From Bacteroidales bacterium (GTDB taxonomy: Bacteria > Bacteroidota > Bacteroidia > Bacteroidales > Muribaculaceae), in the NCBI GenBank assembly GCA_020860515.1, contig JAJBUG010000027.1:1-64000 (forward strand): a stretch of DNA of 64,000 nucleotides, in the 5' to 3' direction. The translations under genes were made by a program, and so were the position numbers. Shown here in pieces: positions 8,731 through 18,567 of the stretch (within the stretch, counting starts at the first letter, position 1; each line of letters starts with the position of its first letter). The notes beneath the pieces were generated by a model. That model was not told the DNA's origin. It saw only the letters and a program-made list of their open reading frames with translations, and did no database searches.

Positions 8731-11169
8731 TTATCCAAGGGTTACTAAAACTTTATTGTGTGTGCCAGGAGCAGCGATAGGGAGTGTATTGCCTTCGATG
8801 GGAGTGCCATTGAGGGTGATTGACTTCACTCCGTGGTTCACATGGCTGGGATTCTTGATTTCAATCTCGTACTTTGCCCCTCGGAATGTGCGGTCCACTT
8901 TGTATTCGGTCCAATCTTTGGGGATGCAAGGATCGATTGTAAGACCCTTGTAGCCGGGCTTGATGCCCAAGATGAACTCGGTTATAGCGTACCAGTTCCA
9001 AGCTGCGGTGCCTGTAAGCCATGAGTTTTTGCCTTGACCTGGATTGGGAGCATCCTTGCCAGCAATCATTTGGCAGTACACGTAAGGCTCCACCTTGTGC
9101 AGTTCGCTGCGATGCTCAGTGTAAGCGGGGCAGATTTTGCTGTAGTATTCCCAAGCGCGGTCGCCACGGCCAAGCACCGTCTCGCCGATGATGACCCAAG
9201 GGTTGTTGTGAGCGAAGATGCCAGCATTCTCCTTGTATCCCTCGGGATAGGTGGAGATCTCGCCATATTCCATCACATACTTGGTGAAAGGCGGGTTGTT
9301 GAGCACTATGCCATGCTCGCAGTCGAGCCGTTCCTTCACTGAGTCGAGGGCCTTCTCTACCATGCCTTCCTTTAATCCTACGCCAGCCATAGTGCACCAA
9401 CCCTGGCTCTCGATGAAGATTTGAGCCTCTTCGTTTTCGTGGCTGCCCACCTTGCGACCATAGAAATCGTAGGCACGCAGGTACCAATCACCATCCCAGC
9501 CATCGTTCTTAATGGCCTCAGTCATTTGGTCAGCCAGCTTTTCTGCCCATTCTGCCTCAGCCTCCTCGCCAGTGGCGCGGAATAAGTCAGCGTAAGCGTG
9601 AGCCGTAACTACGAACTGGCCGGCAATCATCAGGCTTTCGGCCTTTGATCCCTCGGTTACATTCTCGGTAGTCTGGAATGACTCGTTGGGATCCATTGAG
9701 AAGCAGTTGAGGTTGAGACAATCGTTCCAGTCAGCGCGTCCGATAAGAGGCAGTTTGTGCGGACCGAGGCTCTCCACTACGTGGTTGAGCGAGATGCGGA
9801 GATGCTCGCGCAGAGGCACTTCGCTGCCTTCCTTGTTGTCCCAAGGCACCATTTCGTCGAGGATTGAGAAGTCGCCTGTCTCCTTGATGTAGGCAGTGGT
9901 GCCGAAGATAAGCCACAGTGGGTCATCGTTGAATCCGCCACCGATGTCGTTGTTGCCGCGCTTTGTCAGAGGCTGATACTGATGGTAGCATCCTCCGTCG
10001 GGGAATTGGGTGCTGGCGATGTCGATGATGCGCTGGCGTGCACGCTCTGGCACCTGATGCACGAAGCCTACCAGGTCCTGGTTGCTATCGCGGAAGCCCA
10101 TGCCGCGACCGATGCCGCTCTCGAAGAACGATGCCGAGCGCGAGAAGCAGAAGGTAATCATGCACTGATACTGGTTCCAGATGTTGACCATGCGCTCGAG
10201 CTTGGGGTCAATGCCTGTGAGGGTGAACTTGTCGAGCATACCATCCCAATAGGCGCGGAGCTTGTCAAATTCGGCATCAACCTTTTCGGTAGTGTTCAGC
10301 TTTTCGATTATTTCGTGGGCGGGCTTTTTGTTAATGATTTGATGGGCAGCCCATTTCTCTTCCTCGGGATTTTCTACATAACCAATGAGGAAGATAAAGT
10401 CTTTGCTTTCGCCAGGGGCGAGAGTCACATCGATGCTTTGGCTCGCAATCGGGCTCCAGCCATGAGCGTGCGAGTTGAAGTTATGGCCAGCCTTTACGGC
10501 TTGTGGATCATCAAAGCCATTGTAAAGGCCCAGGAAGGTTTCGCGATCGGTGTCATAGCCAACGATTGGACTATTCACATGGTAGAAAGCATAGTGATTG
10601 CGGCGCTCGCGGTATTCGGTCTTATGGTAGATGGTCGAGCCTTCGATTTCTACCTCGCCAGTTGAGAAATTGCGCTGGAAATTCTCCATATCGGTGGAGG
10701 CATTCCATAGGCACCACTCAATGAATGAGAAGAGCTTGAACTCTCGAGTATTCTTGGTGGTGTTGGTCAGAGTGAGCTTGGTCACTTCGGCATTGATGCC
10801 AAGCGGCACGAAAAATAGAGCATTGGCACGGATGCCATCCTTCTCGCCTATGATGCGGGTGTAATTCATGCCGTGACGGCACTCGTAGAAATCGAGCGGA
10901 GTCTTGCAAGGCTTCCATCCAGGATTCCACACAGTGTCGCCATCTTTTATATAGAAGTAGCGGCCGCCAGCGTCCATTGGCACGCCATTGTAGCGGTAGC
11001 GCATTATGCGGCGGAACTTTGCATCCTTGTAGAAAGCATAGCCCCCAGCGGTATTGGAGATGAGGGAGAAGAAACCATCGGTGCCAAGGTAATTGATCCA
11101 AGGCCAAGGAGTGGCAGGATTTGTGATAACGTATTCGCGCGCAGCGTCGTCGAAGTGTCCGTAAGTCAT
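8731..11169 (-). CDS. GH94 cellobiose phosphorylase
   Basis: An 812-residue cytoplasmic enzyme with no signal peptide. The length and N-terminus ([19 protein letters not shown], then [19 protein letters not shown]) closely resemble clostridial cellobiose phosphorylases of about 811 residues. The catalytic motif [14 protein letters not shown] is present at 477-490 with Asp480/Asp483, and [16 protein letters not shown] is conserved near 350-365. The reaction is cellobiose plus phosphate to alpha-Glc-1-P and glucose. Next to GH130 and GH26 genes it points to glucomannan, whose backbone releases Glc-Glc as well as Man-Glc units. It is separated from the upstream GH26 by a 91-bp gap with a long inverted repeat. 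Confidence 0.93.
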   Translation of the reverse strand: MTYGHFDDAAREYVITNPATPWPWINYLGTDGFFSLISNTAGGYAFYKDAKFRRIMRYRYNGVPMDAGGRYFYIKDGDTVWNPGWKPCKTPLDFYECRHGMNYTRIIGEKDGIRANALFFVPLGINAEVTKLTLTNTTKNTREFKLFSFIEWCLWNASTDMENFQRNFSTGEVEIEGSTIYHKTEYRERRNHYAFYHVNSPIVGYDTDRETFLGLYNGFDDPQAVKAGHNFNSHAHGWSPIASQSIDVTLAPGESKDFIFLIGYVENPEEEKWAAHQIINKKPAHEIIEKLNTTEKVDAEFDKLRAYWDGMLDKFTLTGIDPKLERMVNIWNQYQCMITFCFSRSASFFESGIGRGMGFRDSNQDLVGFVHQVPERARQRIIDIASTQFPDGGCYHQYQPLTKRGNNDIGGGFNDDPLWLIFGTTAYIKETGDFSILDEMVPWDNKEGSEVPLREHLRISLNHVVESLGPHKLPLIGRADWNDCLNLNCFSMDPNESFQTTENVTEGSKAESLMIAGQFVVTAHAYADLFRATGEEAEAEWAEKLADQMTEAIKNDGWDGDWYLRAYDFYGRKVGSHENEEAQIFIESQGWCTMAGVGLKEGMVEKALDSVKERLDCEHGIVLNNPPFTKYVMEYGEISTYPEGYKENAGIFAHNNPWVIIGETVLGRGDRAWEYYSKICPAYTEHRSELHKVEPYVYCQMIAGKDAPNPGQGKNSWLTGTAAWNWYAITEFILGIKPGYKGLTIDPCIPKDWTEYKVDRTFRGAKYEIEIKNPSHVNHGVKSITLNGTPIEGNTLPIAAPGTHNKVLVTLG

Positions 11170-11193
11170 ATTTTTGGGATTTTGGATTTTGGA

Positions 11194-11251
11194 TTTGGGA
11201 TTTAGGATTCAGGCAGGTTTTATTCCCAAAGCCCAAATCCTAAATCCCAAA
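11194..11251. repeat. 16-bp perfect inverted repeat in the GH26-GH94 intergenic gap
   Basis: Arms at 11194-11209 and 11236-11251 (core GGGATTTAGGATT / AATCCTAAATCCC) are exact complements around a 26-nt loop. They sit in a run of GGATTT-type repeats. There is no T-tract right after it in the direction of transcription. It is therefore better read as an RNA-processing or stability hairpin, or a simple-sequence relic, than as a strong terminator. Confidence 0.75.
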
Positions 11252-11260
11252 TTCTTGGGA

Positions 11261-13012
11261 TTAAAATTCGCCTTGTGAGAGAACGAGAGGATTATTGAGG
11301 ACTGTGCCCCATTCGCCAGTTGTATTCCAGCCCGAGGCACCGATTGTGGGTGTGCCATTGTCGAGCTCGTACCAGCCCATGAAGAAGCTCCAAAGGGCGC
11401 TGTTCTCATAAGCTGCATCTGGGTCGAGGAGGTTGCCACACTCGCTGAGGGCGATAATCTTGCTGCCGCTGATGGCTTGGTTGATAAGCAAGAATCGGTC
11501 GCTCTGATTGCTTAATGCTGATTCATAGAGGTCAGCGCCCACGATGTCAACGTACTGGTCGCCAGGATATGCTGCTTGCAGTTGTGAAGCATCAGCAATC
11601 GAGCCAGCATTGGTGGTCTGCATGGTCCATACCCAGATCAGATTGTTGAGACCGTACTCGTTGGTCAGCTTGTCGTAGAGCCAAGTCCAAAGAGCTTTGG
11701 TAGCCTCCACGCCATCGTAGCCCCACCAGAACCATGCTCCCCAGGTGTAGTCGCCAGCAGCTTCGTGGAACGGACGCCATAGCACCGGAATGCCTGCATC
11801 TTGCAACAGCTTGAGATATCCTGCAACCTTGGCCACATCCGCTTCGGCTACTGTATTTTCGTAAGTACCAGCCACTGGCACGTTGGCAGCATGGAATGCT
11901 GTGGTGTCATAGGATAAGTCGTTGCCTCCAGGGATGGTCACAGTCACCGAGGTAGCTGTATAGTCATGGCCTGAGACAATCACGCCATTGGCGCGGATAT
12001 CATCCACATTGTCCGAGGTTACAGTCATTGAGAAGCTGTCGCCCGAGATGTCGAAATATTCCCAGGCAGGTGCGAAGCCGCTCCAGGTTGAGCCGTTCTT
12101 GAACGAGCCTTGAGCACCTGCGGCGCAGTCCTTCATCGCCACAGTGATCACTGTGCCTATCGATACTTGCTTCCACACTGTCATGGCGGCGTCATCGGTC
12201 ATCATCACAAATCCGCTCCAATCGGCTGGCATCACTTGTTCGCCTTCCCATACTGTAAACTCGCCAGGCTGCGAGGTAGGCACAAGCCAGTGCCAAGTGA
12301 TTGCTGGAATTGAGCCTGCATTATAGATTTTCTGCACAGGAGTAATGTCGCCATAGTCAATCCAGTTAGCTGGCGAATAGGGCAGGTGGATGAAATCAAA
12401 GCCTACGATAGCGGGGTATTTGCCGTAGGTGCTGTTGATGAGGTCGCAATAGCCAGTAGCCCATGCTACTTCGCCCATTGCGCCCGACAGCTGCTTCTCG
12501 CCGTAGAGGTTGAGCAATTTGGTGTATACGCTCTTTGCCTCGGCAGTGGCATTGCTATTGGTAAGCGCAGTTGCCACCTTGCTCTTGTCGAATGTGGGCG
12601 AGGCGGTAGAGAAATTAATGTTGAGCTCTTGGCAGAAAGCGCGCGAGCCGATAGCTGTGACGCAGCGCTCAGGCACATTGATAGTGTAGCTTTGGCCAAC
12701 GCGCAGGCTGAAAGTAGCTTTCAGAGTCTTGCGGTCGGTGTTGCCATCTTCGTCAGTGACATACCCCCACGAGTCAACAGCCGTGCCGTTGATCGTAGGT
12801 GTTACCAATTGGTTTACAGCCACTGGCACATCATAGGTGAGGGTCAGCTCGGTTGTCTCTGCTGGCACTACTGCTCCCTCGGCAATCGACTGCGAGGTCA
12901 GCTGAGCTGGAGTGCCTTCGCCTTGCACGCCGTAGGTGTCGTCATCGTCGTTGCAACTGCCCAAGGCAAAGCCCAAGGCTAAGAGCGGCATGATATATTT
13001 TAGATGTTTCAT
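11261..13012 (-). CDS. Multidomain GH26 beta-mannanase, surface lipoprotein, with a module inserted in the catalytic domain
   Basis: A 583-residue lipoprotein. The signal peptide ends at Cys20 followed by NDDDD, the acidic pattern of surface-exported Bacteroidota lipoproteins. Residues about 35-135 are an Ig-like domain. The GH26 fold starts near 160 (YGEKQLSGAMGEVAW), continues to AITWHW at 237-242, is interrupted by about 120 residues (roughly 250-370), then resumes at AGYLKLLQDAGIPVLWRPFHE. The acid/base is Glu417 and the nucleophile Glu524 (ALSEC). The inserted stretch resembles the C-terminal modules of the 797-residue protein encoded just upstream and may bind mannan close to the active site. 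This is probably the enzyme that first attacks polymer at the cell surface. Confidence 0.9.
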   Translation of the reverse strand: MKHLKYIMPLLALGFALGSCNDDDDTYGVQGEGTPAQLTSQSIAEGAVVPAETTELTLTYDVPVAVNQLVTPTINGTAVDSWGYVTDEDGNTDRKTLKATFSLRVGQSYTINVPERCVTAIGSRAFCQELNINFSTASPTFDKSKVATALTNSNATAEAKSVYTKLLNLYGEKQLSGAMGEVAWATGYCDLINSTYGKYPAIVGFDFIHLPYSPANWIDYGDITPVQKIYNAGSIPAITWHWLVPTSQPGEFTVWEGEQVMPADWSGFVMMTDDAAMTVWKQVSIGTVITVAMKDCAAGAQGSFKNGSTWSGFAPAWEYFDISGDSFSMTVTSDNVDDIRANGVIVSGHDYTATSVTVTIPGGNDLSYDTTAFHAANVPVAGTYENTVAEADVAKVAGYLKLLQDAGIPVLWRPFHEAAGDYTWGAWFWWGYDGVEATKALWTWLYDKLTNEYGLNNLIWVWTMQTTNAGSIADASQLQAAYPGDQYVDIVGADLYESALSNQSDRFLLINQAISGSKIIALSECGNLLDPDAAYENSALWSFFMGWYELDNGTPTIGASGWNTTGEWGTVLNNPLVLSQGEF

Positions 13013-13064
13013 TGTATATGTATGCTTAATGTTATGGGAGGGGCTTGCGGAGCCCCTCCGCTAT

Positions 13065-15458
13065 TTACTTCGTAACTACAATTTTATTGATACGCATGTC
13101 GCTGCCCTGGATTACCATGCCCACGCGAGTATCGCCGTTGTGGTAGTTCTCGTTGAGGCCCCAGTAATCGCCAGGTGCTGCATATATTTGGTCAAGCACA
13201 TCCTGGGTGAAGGTCATGGTGTATTCGGTGATTGACTTGTCGCCGAGCACGTCGGTTGTGAGGTAAGTGCCAAATTCAGGGAAGTTGAGGTTTACCCACC
13301 CTCCATCGTTGAATTGGATCTGGCCCCAATTAGAGTTCTGTGTGATGTACACAGTCATGGTGCTGCCAGCTTTGAGGCTCTCAAAGTAATTCATGGCCAA
13401 GCCAAAGCGGCCATCGTCGCCCCAAGTCATGTCGCACGGACCTTCGTAAATCACTGTGCCAGCCTCATTTTCCCAACTTGCGGTGATTTTGCTTACTACG
13501 CAATTCTGGCCTTGGATGATAAGGCCTGTCTCGCTCCAACCGTCGTTGGTGGTGAGGATGTTGTTGAGGATGTCGCTTGTCAATTCGAAGTTGGCCTCAG
13601 TGTCGCCCAGGGCAGGCTCCAGCCAGCCAATCTGGCTCCAGTTGGCATTATTGATTTGGATTTGAGCATTTTCGCCAGGAATTACGTGGAATGTAAGCAC
13701 GGCACCTGCAGGCACGCCGTCGAGCACGCTCTTGTAGAGGCGAATCTTCACAGTGCTATCTACGCTGTCGTCGCCGCTCCAACTTAGATCCCATGGACCA
13801 GTAGCGATGACTTTCTCTACGTGGGTAGCAGGAGTTACATCATAGGTGTAGCTGATCGAACCATTTGTGGAAATCAAGGTAATCACAGTGCCATAGCCAG
13901 CTGATTCGGGAATCGACACATATAGCATGCCATTGTTGTTGATATACTGCACTGAGGCGCCATTAACCTGCACATCGTTGAGTTTGTCGCCATTGGCAAT
14001 ATTGAACAGCATCAATTCGCCAGCCATAGGCTCTTCGGTCAAGCACTCGGTGATGTAAGCGCACTCTGGAGCATTGATGGTGAGCGAGGGTGTCTTTACG
14101 CTTTCGCCATTGGCCATGTGCAGGGTGAGTTCGCCGCTGCTGGCTGTGGCTGGAGCTTCAAGCACTATCTCGGTGCTTGAGGCAGGTGTGACATCCACAT
14201 TCACATCGCCAGCAAAGGTCACAGCTGTCACAAGGTCGAGGTTTTTGCCTTGGATCGCAAATTCGGCTGCAGCTGACACTTCGGCAGGTGAGAAGCCGAT
14301 TTCACTGGGCTTGGCAGTCTCAAGGGTGATGCTTACACTCTTGCCACTCTTGAGATTGAGCACCACGTCGCCACTCTGGGCCATTGCCGGGAAGCTTACC
14401 ACAACTTCAGTGGCAGTGACTTTCGAGGGTGATACACCTTCCTCTACATTCGGGAATGTGAGGTAAGTCACTTGATCCATGTTCAGACCGCTGATTGTTA
14501 CCTCGGTGCCAGCACGCAGCTCAGTTGCAGGGTTGGCTACAAGTTGCGTGGGTACTACCACGCCGATTGTGGCCAATGCCACTTTCTGGCCAGAAGCAAG
14601 CACGCCGGCGATGGTGCCGTCGAATGCTTCCTCGGGCAGAACGAAGGTGATTGAACCTTCATCAGCATTGTATTCGAAGTCGAGCTCGATGTCATCGCTT
14701 GCTCGTGAAATCTCGTCGGTAGTAAGAATCACAGATTTGATAAGGTCGAAATCCTGGCCCTTGACAGTTTGGCTTGATCCAGGAATCGCATCAGTGAGGT
14801 CAAGCACTTCGTCAACTGTAGGAGTTACGATGATAAGTTTATCTTCACTCTTCACTACATTGGGAATTTCAGCTGCATCGCTTACCATCACGATGCCCGT
14901 CACAGCCTCGGCTGGCACGATTACCTTGATGGCGCTGCGTGTATGCTCAATGAAATCTTCCTTGTTTACATTCACGCTGTCGCCTCCCTCGATGAATGAG
15001 AAGCAAACTTGATTCATCAGGTTGAGGTATTCGCCATTGATGGTAAGCTCTTCGCCAGGCTTAACTGTGCTTGGGCTGAGACTCTCTATTGAGATAGGCT
15101 CGCTGTAGGTAATCATCGTCTTTGTGGTGATTGTGCCACCAGCGTAGGTCAGGGTGATATAGCCTACCTCGGCGGTCTGAGGCACTTCGCAGCGAATTTC
15201 TGTAGGGCTGACTACATTGATGTTGGTGATATCGTCACAGCCTGGAATTTGAATCTTGGTGATTTGATTCATGCCGTTGCCCAGGAAGCGGAGTTCGCCA
15301 CCACGAGCCACGGGGCAAGGCCCAAACACATTGAGCTTCACCGTGCCAGTGTATTGATTGGTGTCATAGGTGTCATCATCGTTGCACGAGACAAAACCCA
15401 TGGGCAGCACTGCCAGCATGGCAGCAGCTATGATGCCTTTTATGCTTAATGCTTTCAT
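13065..15458 (-). CDS. Surface glycan-binding lipoprotein: IPT/TIG repeats plus two tandem C-terminal modules
   Basis: A 797-residue lipoprotein with a signal peptide ending at Cys25 (MGFVSC) and then NDDD, a surface-export pattern. About six Ig-like IPT/TIG-type repeats span residues 35-540, with recurring elements such as VKPGEELTINGEYLN and LRAGTEVTISGLNMD. Two tandem modules follow, about 550-662 and 668-797, each beginning GPWDLSW or GPCDMTW, with a central W(S/G)QI segment and ending in a GLIIQG or GMVIQG strand. No catalytic motif is seen. It lies between the SusD/surface-binding genes and the GH26 gene, as expected for a protein that captures mannan. The C-terminal modules are not recognised as a named CBM family. 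Confidence 0.8.
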   Translation of the reverse strand: MKALSIKGIIAAAMLAVLPMGFVSCNDDDTYDTNQYTGTVKLNVFGPCPVARGGELRFLGNGMNQITKIQIPGCDDITNINVVSPTEIRCEVPQTAEVGYITLTYAGGTITTKTMITYSEPISIESLSPSTVKPGEELTINGEYLNLMNQVCFSFIEGGDSVNVNKEDFIEHTRSAIKVIVPAEAVTGIVMVSDAAEIPNVVKSEDKLIIVTPTVDEVLDLTDAIPGSSQTVKGQDFDLIKSVILTTDEISRASDDIELDFEYNADEGSITFVLPEEAFDGTIAGVLASGQKVALATIGVVVPTQLVANPATELRAGTEVTISGLNMDQVTYLTFPNVEEGVSPSKVTATEVVVSFPAMAQSGDVVLNLKSGKSVSITLETAKPSEIGFSPAEVSAAAEFAIQGKNLDLVTAVTFAGDVNVDVTPASSTEIVLEAPATASSGELTLHMANGESVKTPSLTINAPECAYITECLTEEPMAGELMLFNIANGDKLNDVQVNGASVQYINNNGMLYVSIPESAGYGTVITLISTNGSISYTYDVTPATHVEKVIATGPWDLSWSGDDSVDSTVKIRLYKSVLDGVPAGAVLTFHVIPGENAQIQINNANWSQIGWLEPALGDTEANFELTSDILNNILTTNDGWSETGLIIQGQNCVVSKITASWENEAGTVIYEGPCDMTWGDDGRFGLAMNYFESLKAGSTMTVYITQNSNWGQIQFNDGGWVNLNFPEFGTYLTTDVLGDKSITEYTMTFTQDVLDQIYAAPGDYWGLNENYHNGDTRVGMVIQGSDMRINKIVVTK

Positions 15459-15483
15459 TTATGCTAAGTCAATGATTGGTTAG

Positions 15484-16821
15484 TTACTCGGTTACGCAAC
15501 GTATGTTGTCAATCTTGATTACAGGGGTGCACTCTACGCCAGTGACGCCGCCTGCCCATACAAACATTTGTAAGCTTGCAAATGACGACTGTTCCAGGTG
15601 ACCTGATGAGGTGCCTCCATCCTGGGTATAGAGGAATTCACTGAGAGGCACGCGTGCTGTGACCCACTCGCCATCGGTGTGGTAGGCTGAGCTGTCGGTC
15701 CAGGGACGATACAAAGCGCGAGGCAGTGATTCTTCTTGGAAATAAGTGTTGTTGCAGCCAGCTACTGTGTTGCCATAGATGTCCACGCCAGCATTGCCAA
15801 GGCTAACTTTGTCGGTGCCAGCAAAGATAATTTGCATTGCGCCTGCTTGCCAAGGATTGCTGCTCGGAATCAACATTTCAAACTTGAAAATCATATTTTC
15901 AAAGTCGCTGAAGTCAACGATGTCGTAGAGGCGCACACCTTCGCGCTCAGGGTAGGTCACAGGATCGGTCCAAGCACCAGCCCAATATTCAAATGAGTAG
16001 TTCGAGTCGTCCCAGTCGCCATTGGCAGAAAGAGGAGTGCTGCCATCGCCAAGCACCATATAGTCGCCCGAGATGCCATCGCCATCGTTGCGAGTTGGGC
16101 GAGCGTGCCAGCATTGAGCGCCCATGCCAAGGCCTGTAAGACCATCAGCATCAAAGTCGAACATGATGCCTCGAGTGTCGAGGAAGTGGAACGGAGTTTC
16201 GCCAGTGCCGTAGATAGTGGTTACAGAGATGGGACCTTCGATTGTTGCGTCATCAGGCACCACTACGGTCATTTCGGTCTGGGTGAAGCTGCGAATCTCG
16301 GCATCAAGATTGCCGGGGAATGTAACAGTCATTGGCACATTGGGATCCTCCACAAAGTAAGCGCCATTGAGGGTGACTTCCATGCCAGGAGTAGCATATT
16401 CGAGGTTCATAGTGTTTATGCGAGGACCAGGCACTACCACCTCGAAGGGGAACTCAGTGGTGAGGCCAGTGGAGGTAATGAATTTGGCGATGTTAGTAAC
16501 TTCGCCGGGAATCACATTAGGAATATCCAGGATAATGGTGTGCGATGTAACCATGGTGGGGTTGAGCTTGCACTTCTGGTCGTTGAACCACACCTGTTGC
16601 ACATCACCGAGATTGTCGCCTACAAAGCAGAGGTGACTGCCAAGGCTTGCCTTGGTGATCAGTGAGTCAGCGGCATTGATGTCGCATGAGCGAGCATACT
16701 TGATTACCGGCTGGGCACCCTTGTCTTTCTTGGCGTCGGTGTCGTCGCTGCACGATGTCACAGCCATGCATGAGCCGAGTGCCAAGGCAGCGATTGCGAA
16801 ATATCTAAATATATTTTTCAT
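15484..16821 (-). CDS. Surface glycan-binding protein (SGBP-B type) lipoprotein
   Basis: A 445-residue lipoprotein with signal peptide and lipobox at AVTSC (Cys24), followed by SDD, predicting surface exposure. Two IPT/TIG-like Ig domains occupy about 40-215. A larger C-terminal beta-sandwich-like domain (about 220-445) has many aromatic residues (AQCWHARP, YSFEYWAGAWTDP, LYRPWTDSSAYHTDGEW), the layout of the C-terminal glycan-binding domain of SusE/SGBP-B-type proteins. It is third in the PUL, after SusC and SusD, the usual place. It has no catalytic residues. The ligand is presumably beta-mannan or glucomannan, inferred from the enzymes in the operon. Confidence 0.85.
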   Translation of the reverse strand: MKNIFRYFAIAALALGSCMAVTSCSDDTDAKKDKGAQPVIKYARSCDINAADSLITKASLGSHLCFVGDNLGDVQQVWFNDQKCKLNPTMVTSHTIILDIPNVIPGEVTNIAKFITSTGLTTEFPFEVVVPGPRINTMNLEYATPGMEVTLNGAYFVEDPNVPMTVTFPGNLDAEIRSFTQTEMTVVVPDDATIEGPISVTTIYGTGETPFHFLDTRGIMFDFDADGLTGLGMGAQCWHARPTRNDGDGISGDYMVLGDGSTPLSANGDWDDSNYSFEYWAGAWTDPVTYPEREGVRLYDIVDFSDFENMIFKFEMLIPSSNPWQAGAMQIIFAGTDKVSLGNAGVDIYGNTVAGCNNTYFQEESLPRALYRPWTDSSAYHTDGEWVTARVPLSEFLYTQDGGTSSGHLEQSSFASLQMFVWAGGVTGVECTPVIKIDNIRCVTE

Positions 16822-16842
16822 GTCAGTAGTCGTTACAATTGG

Positions 16843-18546
16843 TTATTCGGCATCATCATAGAAGCTTACTACGTCGCCCAGCAGTGCAGGAGCCGTGGTT
16901 GTGGCCTCGGCTGGCAGAGGTGACACAAACGAATCAGATGTAAGCATGATAGGATCGTACTGAGCCCATTCGGCCTTGTTGGTCACGATGTCGTAGCTGT
17001 TAGGATCCTGGGTGATGGTGGGATCGTTGCCATCGAGGCCATAGCGCAGATTGAATTGCGAGCAGCGGTTGTAGCCGGTGTGGAAACCAGTGTTAAGCCA
17101 GTCGAGGGCTGCTGCATCGCCTTCGCGGTAACGCAGGCGCTGGCTGTCGAACCATGTTTGGCTCTCAAACAAGAATTCGCGAATGCGTTCCTTCATCAAT
17201 TCCTCGTAGGTGAGGCTGGTAACTGTGGCAATGCCAGCGCGCTCGCGCACTGCGTTGAAGTACATCAGAGCGTCGGCATCCGTAGTGCTGCTTGCTGTGC
17301 CCATGGCTGCCTCAGCATAGGTGAGGTACATGTCGGCAAGGCGGATGAGATAGAGGTTGTTGCCAGCATCTTGGTTCAGACCTACCTGGCCGTTGCAGTC
17401 AGCGCTCTTGCCAAGAATGTATTTCTTGATGTGTGCGTTGCACTCGTTGCGATCCTCGAGCACTGAGCCATCATCGTTGTAGCTGACGATATTGTAGGTG
17501 TAGCCACCACCTGCCTTGTTGAGCATCGAGTAGTAGTCGCCTTGCTGCATGTAGGTCCAGTAGCGGCGCTTGTCGGCAGGATATTCCTTAAAGATGGTCT
17601 GGATGGCGATTGTGGGGCATTTCGCAGCTCCCCAGGTCTGGTCAGCAATCACTGAGCTGCGGCTCCAGTTCACATTGCGGTTATTGCCGTAAGCATAGCC
17701 GAGCACTCCGCATTGCAGAGCCAAGATTGACTCTTCGCCGTTGTTGGCTTCAACATCAAATAAGTTGTCGAATTTGATTGAAGTAAGCCATGAGCGAGTT
17801 TCCATCACAGCCTTGGCATCGGCAGCTGCTTGACGATAGTAGGCATCGCGGTCGTAGCCATAATCATTATGGGCAGCCATAGTCACCAGCAGCTTGGCAC
17901 GGATGGCGCGGGCTGTGCTCTTGGTGCAGCGGAACACATCACTGTCGCTATCGGGAAGTGTTTCTACTGCATAGTTGAGGTCCTCGAGGCAGAAGCGATA
18001 TACATCCTTTTGGAAATTGCGAGGCTTATTAGTGTTGTTGGCGGTGATATCGCCAGTGTTGTTGTCGATGATAGGCACATCATGCCACAGCTCAGTGAGC
18101 ACGTAGTAGCAGTAAGCACGGATGCATCGAGCCTCGGCCACAGCCTTGTCAATGTCATCTTGGGTAACTGAGCCTGAGCAGTTGGCAGGCATGTCGTTGA
18201 TTACGGAGTTGGCAAAGAGGATTACATTGTATAATCCCTTCCAGCCCTCGCCGATAAATTGGTTGGTGGCTGTGTAGTTTCCGAAGAACCATTGACCCTC
18301 CTGGTCGTAGGTGTAGAAAATGTCGCCATTGATCATGTCGAGCTTCCACATGGCTCCCATTGTCCAGTTGCTCCATGTGTAGTGATTATAGAGGCAAAGG
18401 GTGTTGGCGCGCACCATGTCGGCCGAGGTGAAGAATGTCTCTTGCACCAGCTTATCCTCGGGGTCGATGGTCAGGAAGTCGTCGCAGGCAGTCAGCGACG
18501 ATGCAATGACCAATCCGAGGGCTATATTCTTTATGTAATTTTTCAT
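16843..18546 (-). CDS. SusD-family glycan-binding lipoprotein
   Basis: A 567-residue SusD/RagB protein that forms the lid over the SusC channel at the outer membrane. The lipoprotein signal ends at LTACDDFLTIDPED, the classic SusD start. Conserved features include the helical TPR-like scaffold segments AEARCIRAYCYYVLTELWHDVPII and YLIRLADMYLTYAEA, and a C-terminal region with the NAVRERAGI element. It directly follows SusC with a 21-bp gap, so the pair is expressed together. Confidence 0.95.
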   Translation of the reverse strand: MKNYIKNIALGLVIASSLTACDDFLTIDPEDKLVQETFFTSADMVRANTLCLYNHYTWSNWTMGAMWKLDMINGDIFYTYDQEGQWFFGNYTATNQFIGEGWKGLYNVILFANSVINDMPANCSGSVTQDDIDKAVAEARCIRAYCYYVLTELWHDVPIIDNNTGDITANNTNKPRNFQKDVYRFCLEDLNYAVETLPDSDSDVFRCTKSTARAIRAKLLVTMAAHNDYGYDRDAYYRQAAADAKAVMETRSWLTSIKFDNLFDVEANNGEESILALQCGVLGYAYGNNRNVNWSRSSVIADQTWGAAKCPTIAIQTIFKEYPADKRRYWTYMQQGDYYSMLNKAGGGYTYNIVSYNDDGSVLEDRNECNAHIKKYILGKSADCNGQVGLNQDAGNNLYLIRLADMYLTYAEAAMGTASSTTDADALMYFNAVRERAGIATVTSLTYEELMKERIREFLFESQTWFDSQRLRYREGDAAALDWLNTGFHTGYNRCSQFNLRYGLDGNDPTITQDPNSYDIVTNKAEWAQYDPIMLTSDSFVSPLPAEATTTAPALLGDVVSFYDDAE

Positions 18547-18567
18547 TTTGTAGTAGTCAGTTTGAGG

